17,480 bases of DNA, taken from assembly GCA_934636305.1 (NCBI GenBank), contig CAKUAM010000041.1:1-17480 (forward strand), written 5' to 3'. The notes under the pieces were generated by a model. It was not told where the DNA came from and ran no database searches. It saw only the letters and a list, made by a program, of their open reading frames with translations. The stretch is from an uncultured Oscillospiraceae bacterium. GTDB taxonomy: Bacteria; Bacillota; Clostridia; Oscillospirales; Oscillospiraceae. Both the position numbers and the translations under genes were made by a program. The stretch's first letter is position 1, and every line of letters begins with the position of its first letter. Shown piece after piece: positions 6,902 through 17,480 of this stretch.

Positions 6902-6936
6902 CAGTTTTTCGAACTTTGAAAAAGTTCGAAAAACTG
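6902..6936. repeat. Long perfect inverted repeat (16-bp stem)
   Basis: CAGTTTTTCGAACTTT pairs perfectly with AAAGTTCGAAAAACTG around a 3-base loop. The stem is AT-rich and contains its own T-tracts, and it lies between the tsaD terminator and the DnaA boxes. It could be a second terminator, an insulator or a copy of an intergenic repeat. Confidence 0.65.
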
Positions 6937-6940
6937 GCAG

Positions 6941-6977
6941 AAAATATCCCCGGCAGCGGCGGATGCCGCTGCCGGGG
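6941..6977 (-). terminator. Intrinsic terminator of polA-rimI-tsaD
   Basis: A perfect 13-bp, nearly all-GC stem (6948-6960 with 6965-6977) with a 4-base loop sits eight bases past the tsaD stop. On the minus strand it is followed by ATATTTTC. Confidence 0.85.
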
Positions 6978-6985
6978 TCTGTATC

Positions 6986-7996
6986 TCAGCCCTGTTCCAG
7001 GCTCATGGTTGCAAAGGCGTTGAGATCCTGTCCGGCCCGCTTGCCTGCGAGGTATTCATAGTATCCCTGCGCGCCGATCATGGCGCCATTGTCGCCGCAG
7101 AGGCTAAGCGGCGGCATGTAGAGCGCCGCGCCAAGCTTTTGCGTCTCACGCGTGAAATCGGCACGAATCCGGGAGTTTGCCGCAACGCCGCCCGCGATGG
7201 CAAGCTTTTTATAGCCTGTTTCCCGCAGCGCCTGCATGGTCCGCGGCACCAGCATATCGCTCACCGCCTTGGAGAACGACGCACAGAGCGACGGGATATC
7301 CAGCTGCTCGCCGCGCTGCTGGGCGGTGTGGATGAGGTTGAGCGCCGCAGTCTTAAGTCCGGAAAACGACATGTCCAGCGGATTTCCGCTGAGTTTTGTA
7401 TGCGGCATGGGGTACTTTGTCTCATCGCCGGACTGCGCCTTTTTGTCAAGTGCAGCACCACCGGGATACGGCATGCCAATCACACGCGCGATCTTGTCAA
7501 AGCACTCGCCTGCTGCGTCATCGCGCGTCGAGCCCATGATGTGGAACCTTGTATAGTCCTGCACATCGACAAGCAGCGTGTGGCCGCCGGAGACAACCAG
7601 GCACAAAAATGGCGGCTTCAGCTCCGGATACGCAAGATAATTTGCCGCAATATGACCGCGGATATGGTGCACAGGAATGAGCGGCACCCCCAGGCTGTAG
7701 GCCGCAGCCTTCGCAAAGTTCACGCCGACAAGCACCGCGCCAATCAGTCCCGGCGCGTAGGTCACGGCGATGGCATCAATATCCTGCCGCGTGAGCGCCG
7801 CCTTGTCCAGCGCCTCATCGGCCAGCGCGTAGATTGCCTCAATATGCTTGCGCGAAGCAAGCTCCGGCACGACGCCGCCATACAGCCGGTGCAGCGCCAC
7901 CTGCGAGGCAATGCAGTCGGTCAGAATTTTTCTTCCATCCTCGACGATGGCGACGGCAGTTTCGTCGCAGGAGGATTCCACAGCGAGAATTTTCAT
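6986..7996 (-). CDS. tsaD: tRNA N6-adenosine threonylcarbamoyltransferase TsaD
   Basis: TsaD transfers the threonylcarbamoyl group to adenosine-37 of ANN-decoding tRNAs (t6A) with TsaB and TsaE. The 336-residue product starts MKILAVESSCDETAVAIVED, as the family does. The metal ligands are in PVHHIRGHIAANYL (H111, H115) and GDNGAMIG (D302). VSGGHT, FSGLKTAALN and AGGVAANSRIR mark the ASKHA-fold nucleotide site. The frame is open upstream to 8170, but that stretch is rimI read out of frame. ATG 7996 has AAAGG upstream and overlaps the rimI stop by four bases (ATGA), indicating translational coupling. tsaB and tsaE, often neighbours, are not in the window. Confidence 0.97.
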   Translation of the reverse strand: MKILAVESSCDETAVAIVEDGRKILTDCIASQVALHRLYGGVVPELASRKHIEAIYALADEALDKAALTRQDIDAIAVTYAPGLIGAVLVGVNFAKAAAYSLGVPLIPVHHIRGHIAANYLAYPELKPPFLCLVVSGGHTLLVDVQDYTRFHIMGSTRDDAAGECFDKIARVIGMPYPGGAALDKKAQSGDETKYPMPHTKLSGNPLDMSFSGLKTAALNLIHTAQQRGEQLDIPSLCASFSKAVSDMLVPRTMQALRETGYKKLAIAGGVAANSRIRADFTRETQKLGAALYMPPLSLCGDNGAMIGAQGYYEYLAGKRAGQDLNAFATMSLEQG

Positions 7997-8439
7997 AGCA
8001 ATGCCTTTCTGAGGATGCGCGCATCCTCTTTGGGATGTTGGTAATAGTTTTTCCGCAGACCGATCTGCACAAAGCCGAGCGACGCATAAAGGGCAAGCGC
8101 GGGCGCATTGGAGTCGCGGACCTCCAGCGTCAGGACCTCCGCCTGCATCCGGCATCTGAGCGCGGTACAAAGCGCCTCGACAAGCGCGCGGCCAAGCCCC
8201 TGCCGCCGGGCACGCGGCGCAACCGCGACATTCATCATATCCGCCTCACCAAGAACCGTCTGGCTTCCGATATAGCCCACAACCGACTCCCCATCAAGCG
8301 CGCACAGCCAGAGGCTGAGCGGATTTGTCAGCTCGCGGGCCAGAATGGATTCCGGCCAGGGATCGGAAAAGCATGTCTGCTCCAGCGCGGCGACCTGTAC
8401 CACGTGCGCCGGCTGCATGGGAACAATTGTATAGTCCAT
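7993..8439 (-). CDS. rimI: Ribosomal-protein alanine N-acetyltransferase RimI-like (GNAT)
   Basis: The 148-residue single-domain GNAT protein carries CFSDPWPESIL near residue 23, a RimI hallmark. The acetyl-CoA loop is MMNVAVAPRARRQGLGRAL (about residues 68-86). EVRDSNAPALALYASLGF and GLRKNYYQHPKEDARIL complete the fold. The family acetylates the N-terminus of ribosomal protein S18 in enterobacteria; the substrate here is inferred only by homology. Its ATG overlaps the polA stop by one base (TAATG) and its stop overlaps the tsaD start by four, so it is the middle gene of a tightly coupled operon. rimI beside tsaD is a common pairing in Firmicutes. Confidence 0.92.
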   Translation of the reverse strand: MDYTIVPMQPAHVVQVAALEQTCFSDPWPESILARELTNPLSLWLCALDGESVVGYIGSQTVLGEADMMNVAVAPRARRQGLGRALVEALCTALRCRMQAEVLTLEVRDSNAPALALYASLGFVQIGLRKNYYQHPKEDARILRKALL

Positions 8440-11036
8440 TACTTCGCCTCATACCAGCTTGCGCCGCACTTTGCCTCGGCCAGCAGCGGAACCTGCAGCT
8501 GCATCACACTCTGCATCTGCTCGGTGACAATTTTCATGACCTGCTCCGCCTCCCGAAGCGGGCACTCAACAATCAGCTCATCATGCACCTGCAAAACAAG
8601 CCGCGCCCGGAGCTTCGCCTTTTTGAGTGCCGCATCGACATGCAGCATGGCAAGCTTGATGATATCCGCCGCCGTGCCCTGGATCGGGGTATTGAGTGCC
8701 ACTCGCTCACCAAAGGAGCGGATATTGTAGTTGCTGCTTTTGAGCTCCGGCAGCGCGCGCCGGCGGCCAAAGAGCGTCGTCACATATCCGTCCTTCTTTG
8801 CCTGCTCGACAATATCATGCATATAAGCTTTTACGCCGGCATAGTGGGCAAGATAGTTATCAATATACTGCCGCGCCTCCTTGCGGGACACGCCAATATC
8901 CTCAGACAGAGAAAATTCCGAAATACCATAGACAATGCCAAAATTGACCGCCTTGGCATGGCGGCGCATGAGCGGCGTCACCGCATCCGGCTCCACACCG
9001 AATACCTGCGCAGCTGTCGCCGTATGGATATCAGAGCCAGAGCGGAACGCCTCCTGCATGGTTGTATCGTCGGCAATGTGCGCCAGCACGCGCAGCTCAA
9101 TCTGGCTGTAATCCGCGTCGACGAACACACAGCCGTCATCCGGAACAAACATTCTGCGGATCTCACTGCCGAGCTCTGTCCGGACCGGAATGTTCTGCAG
9201 ATTCGGATCTGTGGAGGACAGACGCCCCGTAGCCGTGACCATATTCTGGAACGTGGTGTGGATGCGCCCGTCGCCTGCAATCTGCTTGACAAGGCCATCG
9301 GCATAGGTGCTCTTGAGCTTGGTCATGGCGCGGTAATCGAGAATGGCTGCCACGATGGGATATTCGTCCTTGAGCTTTTCCAGGACATCCGCATTCGTGG
9401 AGTAGCCGTTTTTTGTCTTTTTGCCGGCGGGGAGCTTCAGCTCCTCAAACAGAACCTCTCCCAGCTGCTTGGGCGAGTTGATATTGAACTCGTGGCCGGC
9501 ACACGCATAAATAAACTTCTGTGTCTCGTCGATGCGTCCCTGCAGCATACTGCCGAAGGAGATCAGTGCCAACTGATCAACCTTGACACCGGCAGTCTCC
9601 ATCTCCGCCAGCACCCGGCAAAGCGGCAGCTCAATCTCATAATAAAGCTTTTCCATGCCGGATTTCTGAAGCTTTTCCGGCAGGCATGCATAAAGTGCCG
9701 CCACTGCTGACACCTCAGCCAGCAGGCTGCATGCGCGCGCGTCCTGCTCCTCCTGCTCCGTGCGTGCAATCGCCGCGCCGCAATACTGTGAAAACACATC
9801 GTCCAGCTCATAATGGCCGCGGGTAGCGTCAAGATCATAGGCTGCAAGCGCCGTGTCGAAAATAAAGCCGTCCGCCGGCCGGCCAGCCTCAAGAAGCGTT
9901 CGCATTAACGGCTTGCAGTCGTGCGTGACCTTCTTCACAGACGCGCCGAATATAGTTGACATAAATTTGTCACTATGCAGGGCGCCGCCGCAGAAATAAT
10001 AGCCGGTATCTCCTGCTATAACAGCAATTCCCGTAAGCTCTGCTTCCGCCATCATATTTACATAATGTTCCTTCTGGAATGCTGCCGCAAGTGCCTCGGC
10101 GCGTGCAGCGTCCGTGACAGTTTCACTGGTGCAGACACCCGTAACCACGTTGGCATCCGCCTGCTTCTGCGGCGCATGCAGACCATAGCGCGCAATCAGG
10201 CGCGTAAACTCCAGCTTCGTAAAAAGCTCGTAAAGCGCTGCCTTATCCGGCTCCTGCAGCAGGCAGTTTTCGGGCGCAAATGCAATGGGCGCCTCACAGC
10301 GGATGGTCGCAAGCGCATAGGACATGTAGGCTTTCTCCCGATCCTGCTCCAGCTTGGTCCTAAGCCTTTCCTTGATTTCGTCCAGATGGGCATAAATCCC
10401 GTCAAGCGTGCCATAGTCCAGAAGCAGCTGCGTTGCCGTTTTGGGGCCAACGCCGGCAACGCCGGGGATATTGTCAGAGCTGTCACCCATAAGCGCCTTG
10501 AGGTCAATGAGATGAATGGGCGCAAAGCCGTATTCCTCCTGGAATTTCTCCGGAGTATACTTCACAGACACCGTCTGCGAAAGCTTGGACGAGACGAGCT
10601 TCACCGTGACATGCGCATCGACAAGCTGCAGGCTGTCTCGGTCCCCCGTCACAATGACGCAGTCCCAGCCCGCACGGCTGCATGCCTTGGCAATGGTGCC
10701 GATCACATCGTCGGCCTCCCAGCCCTCACACGCAAAGATCGGAATGCGCATGGCTCCCAAGACCTCTTTCATGACAGGCATCTGCATGGCAAGCTCGTCC
10801 GGCATGGGATGGCGCGTGGCCTTGTAGCCATCGTATTGCAGGTGCCGGAACGTCGGAGCCTTCAGGTCGAACGTCACGCAAAGCGCATCCGGCGTCTCCT
10901 CGGCGCGCAGCTTCTCCAGAATATTCAGAAAGCCATAAATGGCATTCGTATAAAATCCATCCTTGGTTGTCAGCGCACGTACACCGTAGTACGCGCGGTT
11001 AATGACGCTGTTGCCGTCGAGAACCATCAGCTTCAT
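8439..11036 (-). CDS. polA: DNA polymerase I (no functional proofreading domain predicted)
   Basis: PolA fills gaps and removes RNA primers during replication and repair. The 865-residue product has an intact 5'-3' exonuclease domain (about 1-290: LDGNSVINRAYYG, VTGDRDSLQLV, GDSSDNIPGVAGVGPKTA). A middle domain (about 300-480) lacks the acidic FDxET motif needed for 3'-5' exonuclease, as in many Firmicutes, although FDTALAAYDLDATRG keeps the fold. The polymerase domain has ATGRLSSTDPNLQNIPVRT, motif A DADYSQIELR, motif B RRHAKAVNFGIVYGIS and motif C QVHDELIVE (about 816-824). AAGGAG is eight bases before ATG 11036 but only two before ATG 11042, so I start at 11036. It heads the polA-rimI-tsaD operon. 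Confidence 0.96.
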   Translation of the reverse strand: MKLMVLDGNSVINRAYYGVRALTTKDGFYTNAIYGFLNILEKLRAEETPDALCVTFDLKAPTFRHLQYDGYKATRHPMPDELAMQMPVMKEVLGAMRIPIFACEGWEADDVIGTIAKACSRAGWDCVIVTGDRDSLQLVDAHVTVKLVSSKLSQTVSVKYTPEKFQEEYGFAPIHLIDLKALMGDSSDNIPGVAGVGPKTATQLLLDYGTLDGIYAHLDEIKERLRTKLEQDREKAYMSYALATIRCEAPIAFAPENCLLQEPDKAALYELFTKLEFTRLIARYGLHAPQKQADANVVTGVCTSETVTDAARAEALAAAFQKEHYVNMMAEAELTGIAVIAGDTGYYFCGGALHSDKFMSTIFGASVKKVTHDCKPLMRTLLEAGRPADGFIFDTALAAYDLDATRGHYELDDVFSQYCGAAIARTEQEEQDARACSLLAEVSAVAALYACLPEKLQKSGMEKLYYEIELPLCRVLAEMETAGVKVDQLALISFGSMLQGRIDETQKFIYACAGHEFNINSPKQLGEVLFEELKLPAGKKTKNGYSTNADVLEKLKDEYPIVAAILDYRAMTKLKSTYADGLVKQIAGDGRIHTTFQNMVTATGRLSSTDPNLQNIPVRTELGSEIRRMFVPDDGCVFVDADYSQIELRVLAHIADDTTMQEAFRSGSDIHTATAAQVFGVEPDAVTPLMRRHAKAVNFGIVYGISEFSLSEDIGVSRKEARQYIDNYLAHYAGVKAYMHDIVEQAKKDGYVTTLFGRRRALPELKSSNYNIRSFGERVALNTPIQGTAADIIKLAMLHVDAALKKAKLRARLVLQVHDELIVECPLREAEQVMKIVTEQMQSVMQLQVPLLAEAKCGASWYEAK

Positions 11037-11044
11037 GGGCATGT

Positions 11045-11050
11045 CTCCTT
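11045..11050 (-). promoter_or_regulatory. Ribosome binding site that sets the polA start at 11036
   Basis: AAGGAG on the minus strand stands eight bases before ATG 11036. The alternative ATG at 11042 is two bases away, too close. Confidence 0.7.
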
Positions 11051-11069
11051 CTGTCGGTTTCTGTGTTGT

Positions 11070-11098
11070 ATTTTATCACATTTCCGCGCATCATGCAA
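11070..11098 (-). promoter_or_regulatory. Predicted extended -10 promoter of polA
   Basis: Minus strand: TTGCAT (11093-11098), 17 bases, then TAAAAT (11070-11075) preceded by TGA, an extended -10 arrangement. It lies in the 78-base gap between the sortase stop and polA. Confidence 0.5.
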
Positions 11099-11114
11099 TC
11101 TTGCGCGCCGGATT

Positions 11115-11765
11115 CTACGCGAAATCCGCTGCCATGCGGCTGCATCGCACCGCGATCCGATGGGCTCTGTCTATGGTGCAGGTAAAAAGCGTCAGATCCC
11201 ACGCATCACGCAGCATCCCATCCACATCGTCCGGCAGCAGCTGCTCGCTTTTTTCCACGCAATAGGCAAACACCGTCCCGTCCAGATCGGTAAAGGTCAC
11301 AAGATCTCCCGCAGCAAGCGCAGACAAGCGCGCAAAATGCTGCGTGTAGTTATGCCCGGCAATGACAAACGGCCCAAGATATGCACTGCCGGCAAAGCAG
11401 CACGGCGCCATGCGCAGATTTTCATCGGTGCAGCTATCAATCACAGGGAGCTCCAACCCCAGGGCGTCAATCCGCAAAATGCCGATATACGCCGTTCCCT
11501 GCAGGATCTGCTCCGGCATCGGCATCTGCGGCGTCAGGATATAGTCCGGCGTCTGCGCTGTGGCCGGCAGCTGTTCGTCCGCCGGCTCCTGGGCGGTTTT
11601 CTTGCTCTGCTGCGCGGCTGCAATCTGCGGCGCAAGAACCTGAACTACCTGCCGGGCTGCGCTGGCTGCCTGTCTGTCCTCCCGGATTTGGCCGATCACC
11701 ATCCACGCAGACAGCGCCAGCAGCACACTGCCCAGCAATACAAGCGTCCATCTGTACCATTTCAT
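11115..11765 (-). CDS. Sortase family cysteine transpeptidase
   Basis: Sortases anchor proteins with C-terminal sorting signals to the cell wall or join pilin subunits. The 216-residue product has an N-terminal signal anchor (about 6-24), a Gln/Ala/Pro-rich linker to about residue 90, and a beta-barrel catalytic domain beginning AYIGILRIDALGLELPV. The catalytic histidine is in FVIAGHNY (H138), the cysteine in LTLFTCT (C196) and the probable arginine in HRIAVRC (R203). The short TCT-to-arginine spacing resembles the class D-like sortases of clostridia, but I cannot fix the class. No LPXTG-type substrate lies in the window, so it is an orphan here. GAGG upstream supports the start; it may read through into polA. 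Confidence 0.88.
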   Translation of the reverse strand: MKWYRWTLVLLGSVLLALSAWMVIGQIREDRQAASAARQVVQVLAPQIAAAQQSKKTAQEPADEQLPATAQTPDYILTPQMPMPEQILQGTAYIGILRIDALGLELPVIDSCTDENLRMAPCCFAGSAYLGPFVIAGHNYTQHFARLSALAAGDLVTFTDLDGTVFAYCVEKSEQLLPDDVDGMLRDAWDLTLFTCTIDRAHRIAVRCSRMAADFA

Positions 11766-11796
11766 GCAATTGCCTCACTTGCCACGTGTTTTTATC

Positions 11797-11825
11797 ATTC
11801 TAGCACGCAGCAGATCCAGGCTCAA
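11797..11825 (-). promoter_or_regulatory. Predicted sortase promoter
   Basis: Minus strand: TTGAGC (11820-11825), 17 bases, TAGAAT (11797-11802). It shares the 166-base intergenic gap with the divergent transporter promoter. Confidence 0.5.
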
Positions 11826-11868
11826 TCAGCGCTTTTCGCAGAATGCGCCGAAAAATGACAAAAGCCTG

Positions 11869-11897
11869 TAGAAATCCCTGCATCATCATGATAAGAT
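11869..11897 (+). promoter_or_regulatory. Predicted promoter of the DMT transporter pair
   Basis: Plus strand: TAGAAA (11869-11874), 17 bases, TAAGAT (11892-11897) preceded by TGA (extended -10). The start would be about 28 bases before the TTG start codon. Confidence 0.4.
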
Positions 11898-11931
11898 ATG
11901 CAGAGATATCAAAGAAAGAGGGACGGTATTC

Positions 11932-12354
11932 TTGCTGAATTACGGGTTTTTGCTGTTTTCCGGTCTGCTGCAGGGCATCATGGTGTCGCTCAATGCGCAG
12001 CTCGGCAACTATTATGGATTATTTGGCGTCTGTTTCTGGGTGCACGGCATTGCGCTTGTGCTGCTGCTCGGTTTTCTGCTGCTGAAAAAGCAGCGGCTGC
12101 GCTTTTCCGGCGCGCCGTGGTACGTCTACACGGTCGGCGCCATGGGCATTGCCATCGTGGCCACGTCGAGTTGGTGCACACTCAACATTGGTGCAAGCGC
12201 GTTTATGGCGCTCTCTACGGCGGGGCAGCTGGTTTCCTCCGCGCTCATTGACCGCTTCGGCCTGTTCGGCATGCCGGTTGCGCGGATCACCGGACGGCAG
12301 CTGCCGGGATATCTGCTTGTGGTCGCCGGCGTTGTGCTGGTTGTTCTGAACTGA
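11932..12354 (+). CDS. DMT superfamily transporter subunit, YdcZ/DUF606 type (first of pair)
   Basis: The 140-residue, very hydrophobic product has about five membrane helices (roughly 4-22, 33-51, 64-82, 86-106 and 124-139). It carries the small-DMT hallmarks GLLQGIMVSLNAQLGNYYG near the N-terminus and STAGQLVSSALIDRFGLFG near residue 95. Such half-length transporters work as dimers or heterodimers with a paralogue, here the next gene. The substrate is unknown. The start is TTG with GAGGGA eight bases upstream; no ATG gives a full first helix. It ends 14 bases before the second gene. Confidence 0.85.
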   Translation: MLNYGFLLFSGLLQGIMVSLNAQLGNYYGLFGVCFWVHGIALVLLLGFLLLKKQRLRFSGAPWYVYTVGAMGIAIVATSSWCTLNIGASAFMALSTAGQLVSSALIDRFGLFGMPVARITGRQLPGYLLVVAGVVLVVLN

Positions 12355-12368
12355 GGGGGAGTATACGA

Positions 12369-12842
12369 ATGCTTTATTATCTGACATCGCTTCTCAATGG
12401 ATTTTTCAACTCCGTCAACCGGATGACAAATGTAAAGGCCGGTAAGATTTTCGGCACCGCCAACGGCGCGCTTATCAACTATATTGAGGCAACCATCCTC
12501 TCGCTGCTTCTCATCTTCGTTCTCAAGAGTGGGAAGGAGCTCTCCTGGGGCCATATCGTATCGGTTCCATGGTGGGTATATCTCGGCAGCGTCTGCGGCC
12601 TTCTGGCGCAGCTGCTGCAGATTGTCGGAACGCTGCATTCCAACGCGCTGGTTTCCTCTGTGCTGATGCTGGTTGGCAATCTCGGCATGTCGCTGGTGCT
12701 GGACTACGTGTTTTACGGCGCATTCAGCTGGCTGCGCGCACTGGGGCTGCTGCTCATTCTTGTCGGCATGACATGGGTGGAAAAGGAAAAGCACCATGCC
12801 GCAAAAGAGAAAACAGACCAAAGCGAAAAGGTACGTCCTTAA
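12369..12842 (+). CDS. DMT superfamily transporter subunit, YdcZ/DUF606 type (second of pair)
   Basis: The 157-residue paralogous membrane protein is preceded by a strong GAGGGGGAG site. It has about four or five helices and family-like segments LLNGFFNSVNRMTNVKAG, INYIEATILSL, PWWVYLGSVCGLLAQLLQI and VSSVLMLVGNLGMSLVLDY. The tail from about residue 138 is charged (KEKHHAAKEKTDQSEK) and cytoplasmic by prediction. The two subunits probably form an antiparallel heterodimer, as for other paired small DMT proteins; this is inference. The stop codon lies inside the loop of the following terminator hairpin. Confidence 0.83.
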   Translation: MLYYLTSLLNGFFNSVNRMTNVKAGKIFGTANGALINYIEATILSLLLIFVLKSGKELSWGHIVSVPWWVYLGSVCGLLAQLLQIVGTLHSNALVSSVLMLVGNLGMSLVLDYVFYGAFSWLRALGLLLILVGMTWVEKEKHHAAKEKTDQSEKVRP

Positions 12843-12860
12843 ACGGGACGTACCTTCTGT

Positions 12861-12862
<2 letters not shown>
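12828..12862. terminator. Bidirectional terminator between converging operons
   Basis: AAGGTACGTCC (12828-12838) pairs perfectly with GGACGTACCTT (12846-12856) around a 7-base loop. T-rich sequence follows on the plus strand, and TTTTC follows on the minus strand. It serves both the transporter pair and the MBL gene, whose stop is at 12861. The transporter stop codon is within the loop. Confidence 0.75.
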
Positions 12863-16163
<3,301 letters not shown>

Positions 16164-16175
16164 ATGGACACACCC

Positions 16176-16194
16176 CCGGCATAGTCTATGCCGG
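16176..16194. promoter_or_regulatory. Perfect palindrome between pcrA and yunB
   Basis: CCGGCATAG and CTATGCCGG flank a single base. The site starts 13 bases upstream of the yunB ATG and lies 13 bases past the pcrA stop. No T-run follows on the minus strand, so it is not a typical terminator. It could be an operator or an mRNA hairpin next to the yunB ribosome binding site. Confidence 0.55.
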
Positions 16195-16207
16195 AAATCC
16201 TGGCATA

Positions 16208-17480
16208 TTACAGCTTTGTCATATGCTGCCCTGCCGTATTTGCCATCAGGCGCTTGGTACCGACGCCATCAAAGGCAATTTCCAGCAGCGCATCGTTGCC
16301 CATCGGCAAAACTGTCAGGATCATGCCTCGGCCAAAGGCCTTGTGCTGGACCATCTGCCCGGCAGCAAAGGAGGCTGCCGTCTTTTTTGCGGTCTTCTGC
16401 GGGGACGCATAGAGGGAATAATCCTTTTTGGGCTTTGGCTTCTGCGGGATCTGGGAAAAATCGTTATACGAATCTCCATAGATGGATACGCGGCCAAACG
16501 AGCCGTACTGCCGTGGCTCCTGCTGCTGATAGCTCGGCTTTGGCGTGCCGGTACGCCTGACAAATTCCTCCGGCAGCTCGTCGACAAACCGCGACGGCAG
16601 GTTTGTCGTCGTCCGGCCGTAGAGCATGCGCTGGCGCGCGTAGCTGATGGTCAGATTCTGCTTGGCGCGCGTGATGGCCACGTAGCACAGCCGCCGCTCC
16701 TCCTCGAGCTCATCCGGTTCATTCATGCTGCGGTTGGAGGGAAACAGCCCTTCCTCAAAGCCAATGAGAAACACATTTGGAAATTCCAGGCCCTTGGCGG
16801 CGTGCATCGTCATCATCACAACAGCATCCGCATCGGGATCGTACTGCTCAATGTCGGTATAGAGCGCAATTTCCTCCAAAAAACCGGCCAGCGTCGGCGT
16901 GTCCGTATTTTCCATATACGTGATAATGCTAGATTTGAGCTCGCGCACGTTCTCTGCGCGCGTGCGTGACTCCACATCCCCCTTTTCCTCGAGCATCTGC
17001 AGATATCCGGTACGCAGCAGAACCTCCTCATAAAAGTCCGTCAATGACAGCGTCTGCAGAAGCTCGGCGCATTCCTCAATGATAACCGTGAATGCCATCA
17101 GCTTGGCCGCCTGCTTTTCCAGACTCGGAAAGCTGTAGGGATCGGAGATCACCTGATACAGCGGCACGCCGGCCGCCGCTGCCTGCCGCTGCGCCATTTC
17201 AATGGTCTTTGCGCCGATGCCGCGCGGCGGGTTATTGATGATGCGCTGCAGCCGCAGCTCATCCGCGCGGTTGTTGATGACGCACAGATAGGCCAGCATG
17301 TCCTTGACCTCCGCCCGGTCGAAGAAGCGCGTGCCGCCGATGATGCGGTACGGGATGCCGCTGCGCTTGAACGAATTTTCAACGGCGTTCGATTGCGCGT
17401 TCGTGCGGTAGAGCACCGCAAAATCCTTGAAATTCCGGCCGCGGGACATGGAGATGATGCGGCTGGACACATAATCGGCC
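16208..17480 (-). CDS. pcrA: ATP-dependent DNA helicase PcrA/UvrD (5'-truncated by window edge)
   Basis: About 423 C-terminal residues of a superfamily 1A 3'-5' helicase enter from the window edge; the Walker A and B part lies outside. The frame is continuous to the edge (ADYVSSRIISMSRG), so an internal GTG at 17470 is not the start. Visible motifs are IV (AVLYRTNAQSNAVENSF), V (MMTMHAAKGLEFPNVFLIGF) and VI (EEERRLCYVAITRAKQNL). The linker is rich in Pro, Gln and Lys. The C-terminal Tudor-like domain (GQMVQHKAFGRGMILTVLP to the end) binds RNA polymerase in PcrA. PcrA acts in repair and in removing stalled complexes. It lies upstream of yunB and ligA in the same direction. Confidence 0.96.
   Translation of the reverse strand, partial: ADYVSSRIISMSRGRNFKDFAVLYRTNAQSNAVENSFKRSGIPYRIIGGTRFFDRAEVKDMLAYLCVINNRADELRLQRIINNPPRGIGAKTIEMAQRQAAAAGVPLYQVISDPYSFPSLEKQAAKLMAFTVIIEECAELLQTLSLTDFYEEVLLRTGYLQMLEEKGDVESRTRAENVRELKSSIITYMENTDTPTLAGFLEEIALYTDIEQYDPDADAVVMMTMHAAKGLEFPNVFLIGFEEGLFPSNRSMNEPDELEEERRLCYVAITRAKQNLTISYARQRMLYGRTTTNLPSRFVDELPEEFVRRTGTPKPSYQQQEPRQYGSFGRVSIYGDSYNDFSQIPQKPKPKKDYSLYASPQKTAKKTAASFAAGQMVQHKAFGRGMILTVLPMGNDALLEIAFDGVGTKRLMANTAGQHMTKL

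Noticed and set aside
6910..6928. LexA (SOS) box CGAAC...GTTCG
   Set aside because: Arms are separated by 9 bases rather than 4, and the sequence is better explained as part of a 16-bp hairpin downstream of genes.
9975..11858. 627-codon plus-strand open frame, with others antisense to asd, dapA and polA
   Set aside because: They lie opposite strongly recognisable genes, have no family-like motifs, and arise from the GC-rich codon bias of the true strand.

Overview
The window looks like a chromosomal housekeeping segment of a moderately GC-rich, endospore-forming Firmicute, most likely a gut-type clostridium of the Oscillospiraceae group. The family-level placement is inference; no rRNA is present to settle it. 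Supporting signs are a YunB sporulation protein, a DNA polymerase I with a degenerate proofreading domain, the pcrA-ligA gene order, a TIGR04086-type membrane protein beside yajC, Shine-Dalgarno-led genes with several TTG starts, and TTGACA/TATAAT-like promoters with 17-bp spacers. I found no tRNA, rRNA, CRISPR array, intact insertion sequence, prophage or defence island.

Layout, left to right. Bases 1-689 (-) hold the N-terminal three quarters of a XerD-type tyrosine recombinase, with a promoter and a repeat-rich leader in an AT-rich gap (690-1090). Then, all on the minus strand, come a small four-helix membrane protein (1091-1492), yajC (1583-1975, with its own promoter and a strong terminator), tgt (2069-3199) and queA (3212-4240). 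tgt and queA form a queuosine-tRNA operon. A regulatory gap (4241-4450) carries two promoters facing each other, one for queA and one for the plus-strand asd-dapA operon (4451-6443), which feeds aspartate into diaminopimelate and lysine synthesis.

Bases 6444-6985 have no convincing gene. They hold a possible decayed dispersed repeat, two exact-type DnaA boxes 21 bp apart, two long hairpins and the terminator of the next operon. On the minus strand, polA, rimI and tsaD (11036 down to 6986) are translationally coupled by 1-bp and 4-bp overlaps, and are preceded by a sortase gene (11115-11765). Diverging from the sortase is a plus-strand pair of small DMT/YdcZ-type (DUF606) membrane transporters (11932-12842). 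It ends at a bidirectional terminator shared with the converging minus-strand operon pcrA (cut by the window edge), yunB, ligA and an MBL-fold hydrolase (17480 down to 12861).

Functionally the window groups DNA replication and repair (PolA, LigA, PcrA, XerD), tRNA modification (QueA, Tgt, TsaD), cell-wall precursor supply (Asd, DapA), protein export or anchoring (YajC, sortase) and sporulation (YunB). I did not find an evidently new biological system. The most interesting signals are regulatory: the face-to-face queA/asd promoters, the xerD leader with duplicated motifs and overlapping upstream reading frames, the DnaA-box/hairpin intergenic region, and the palindrome between pcrA and yunB.
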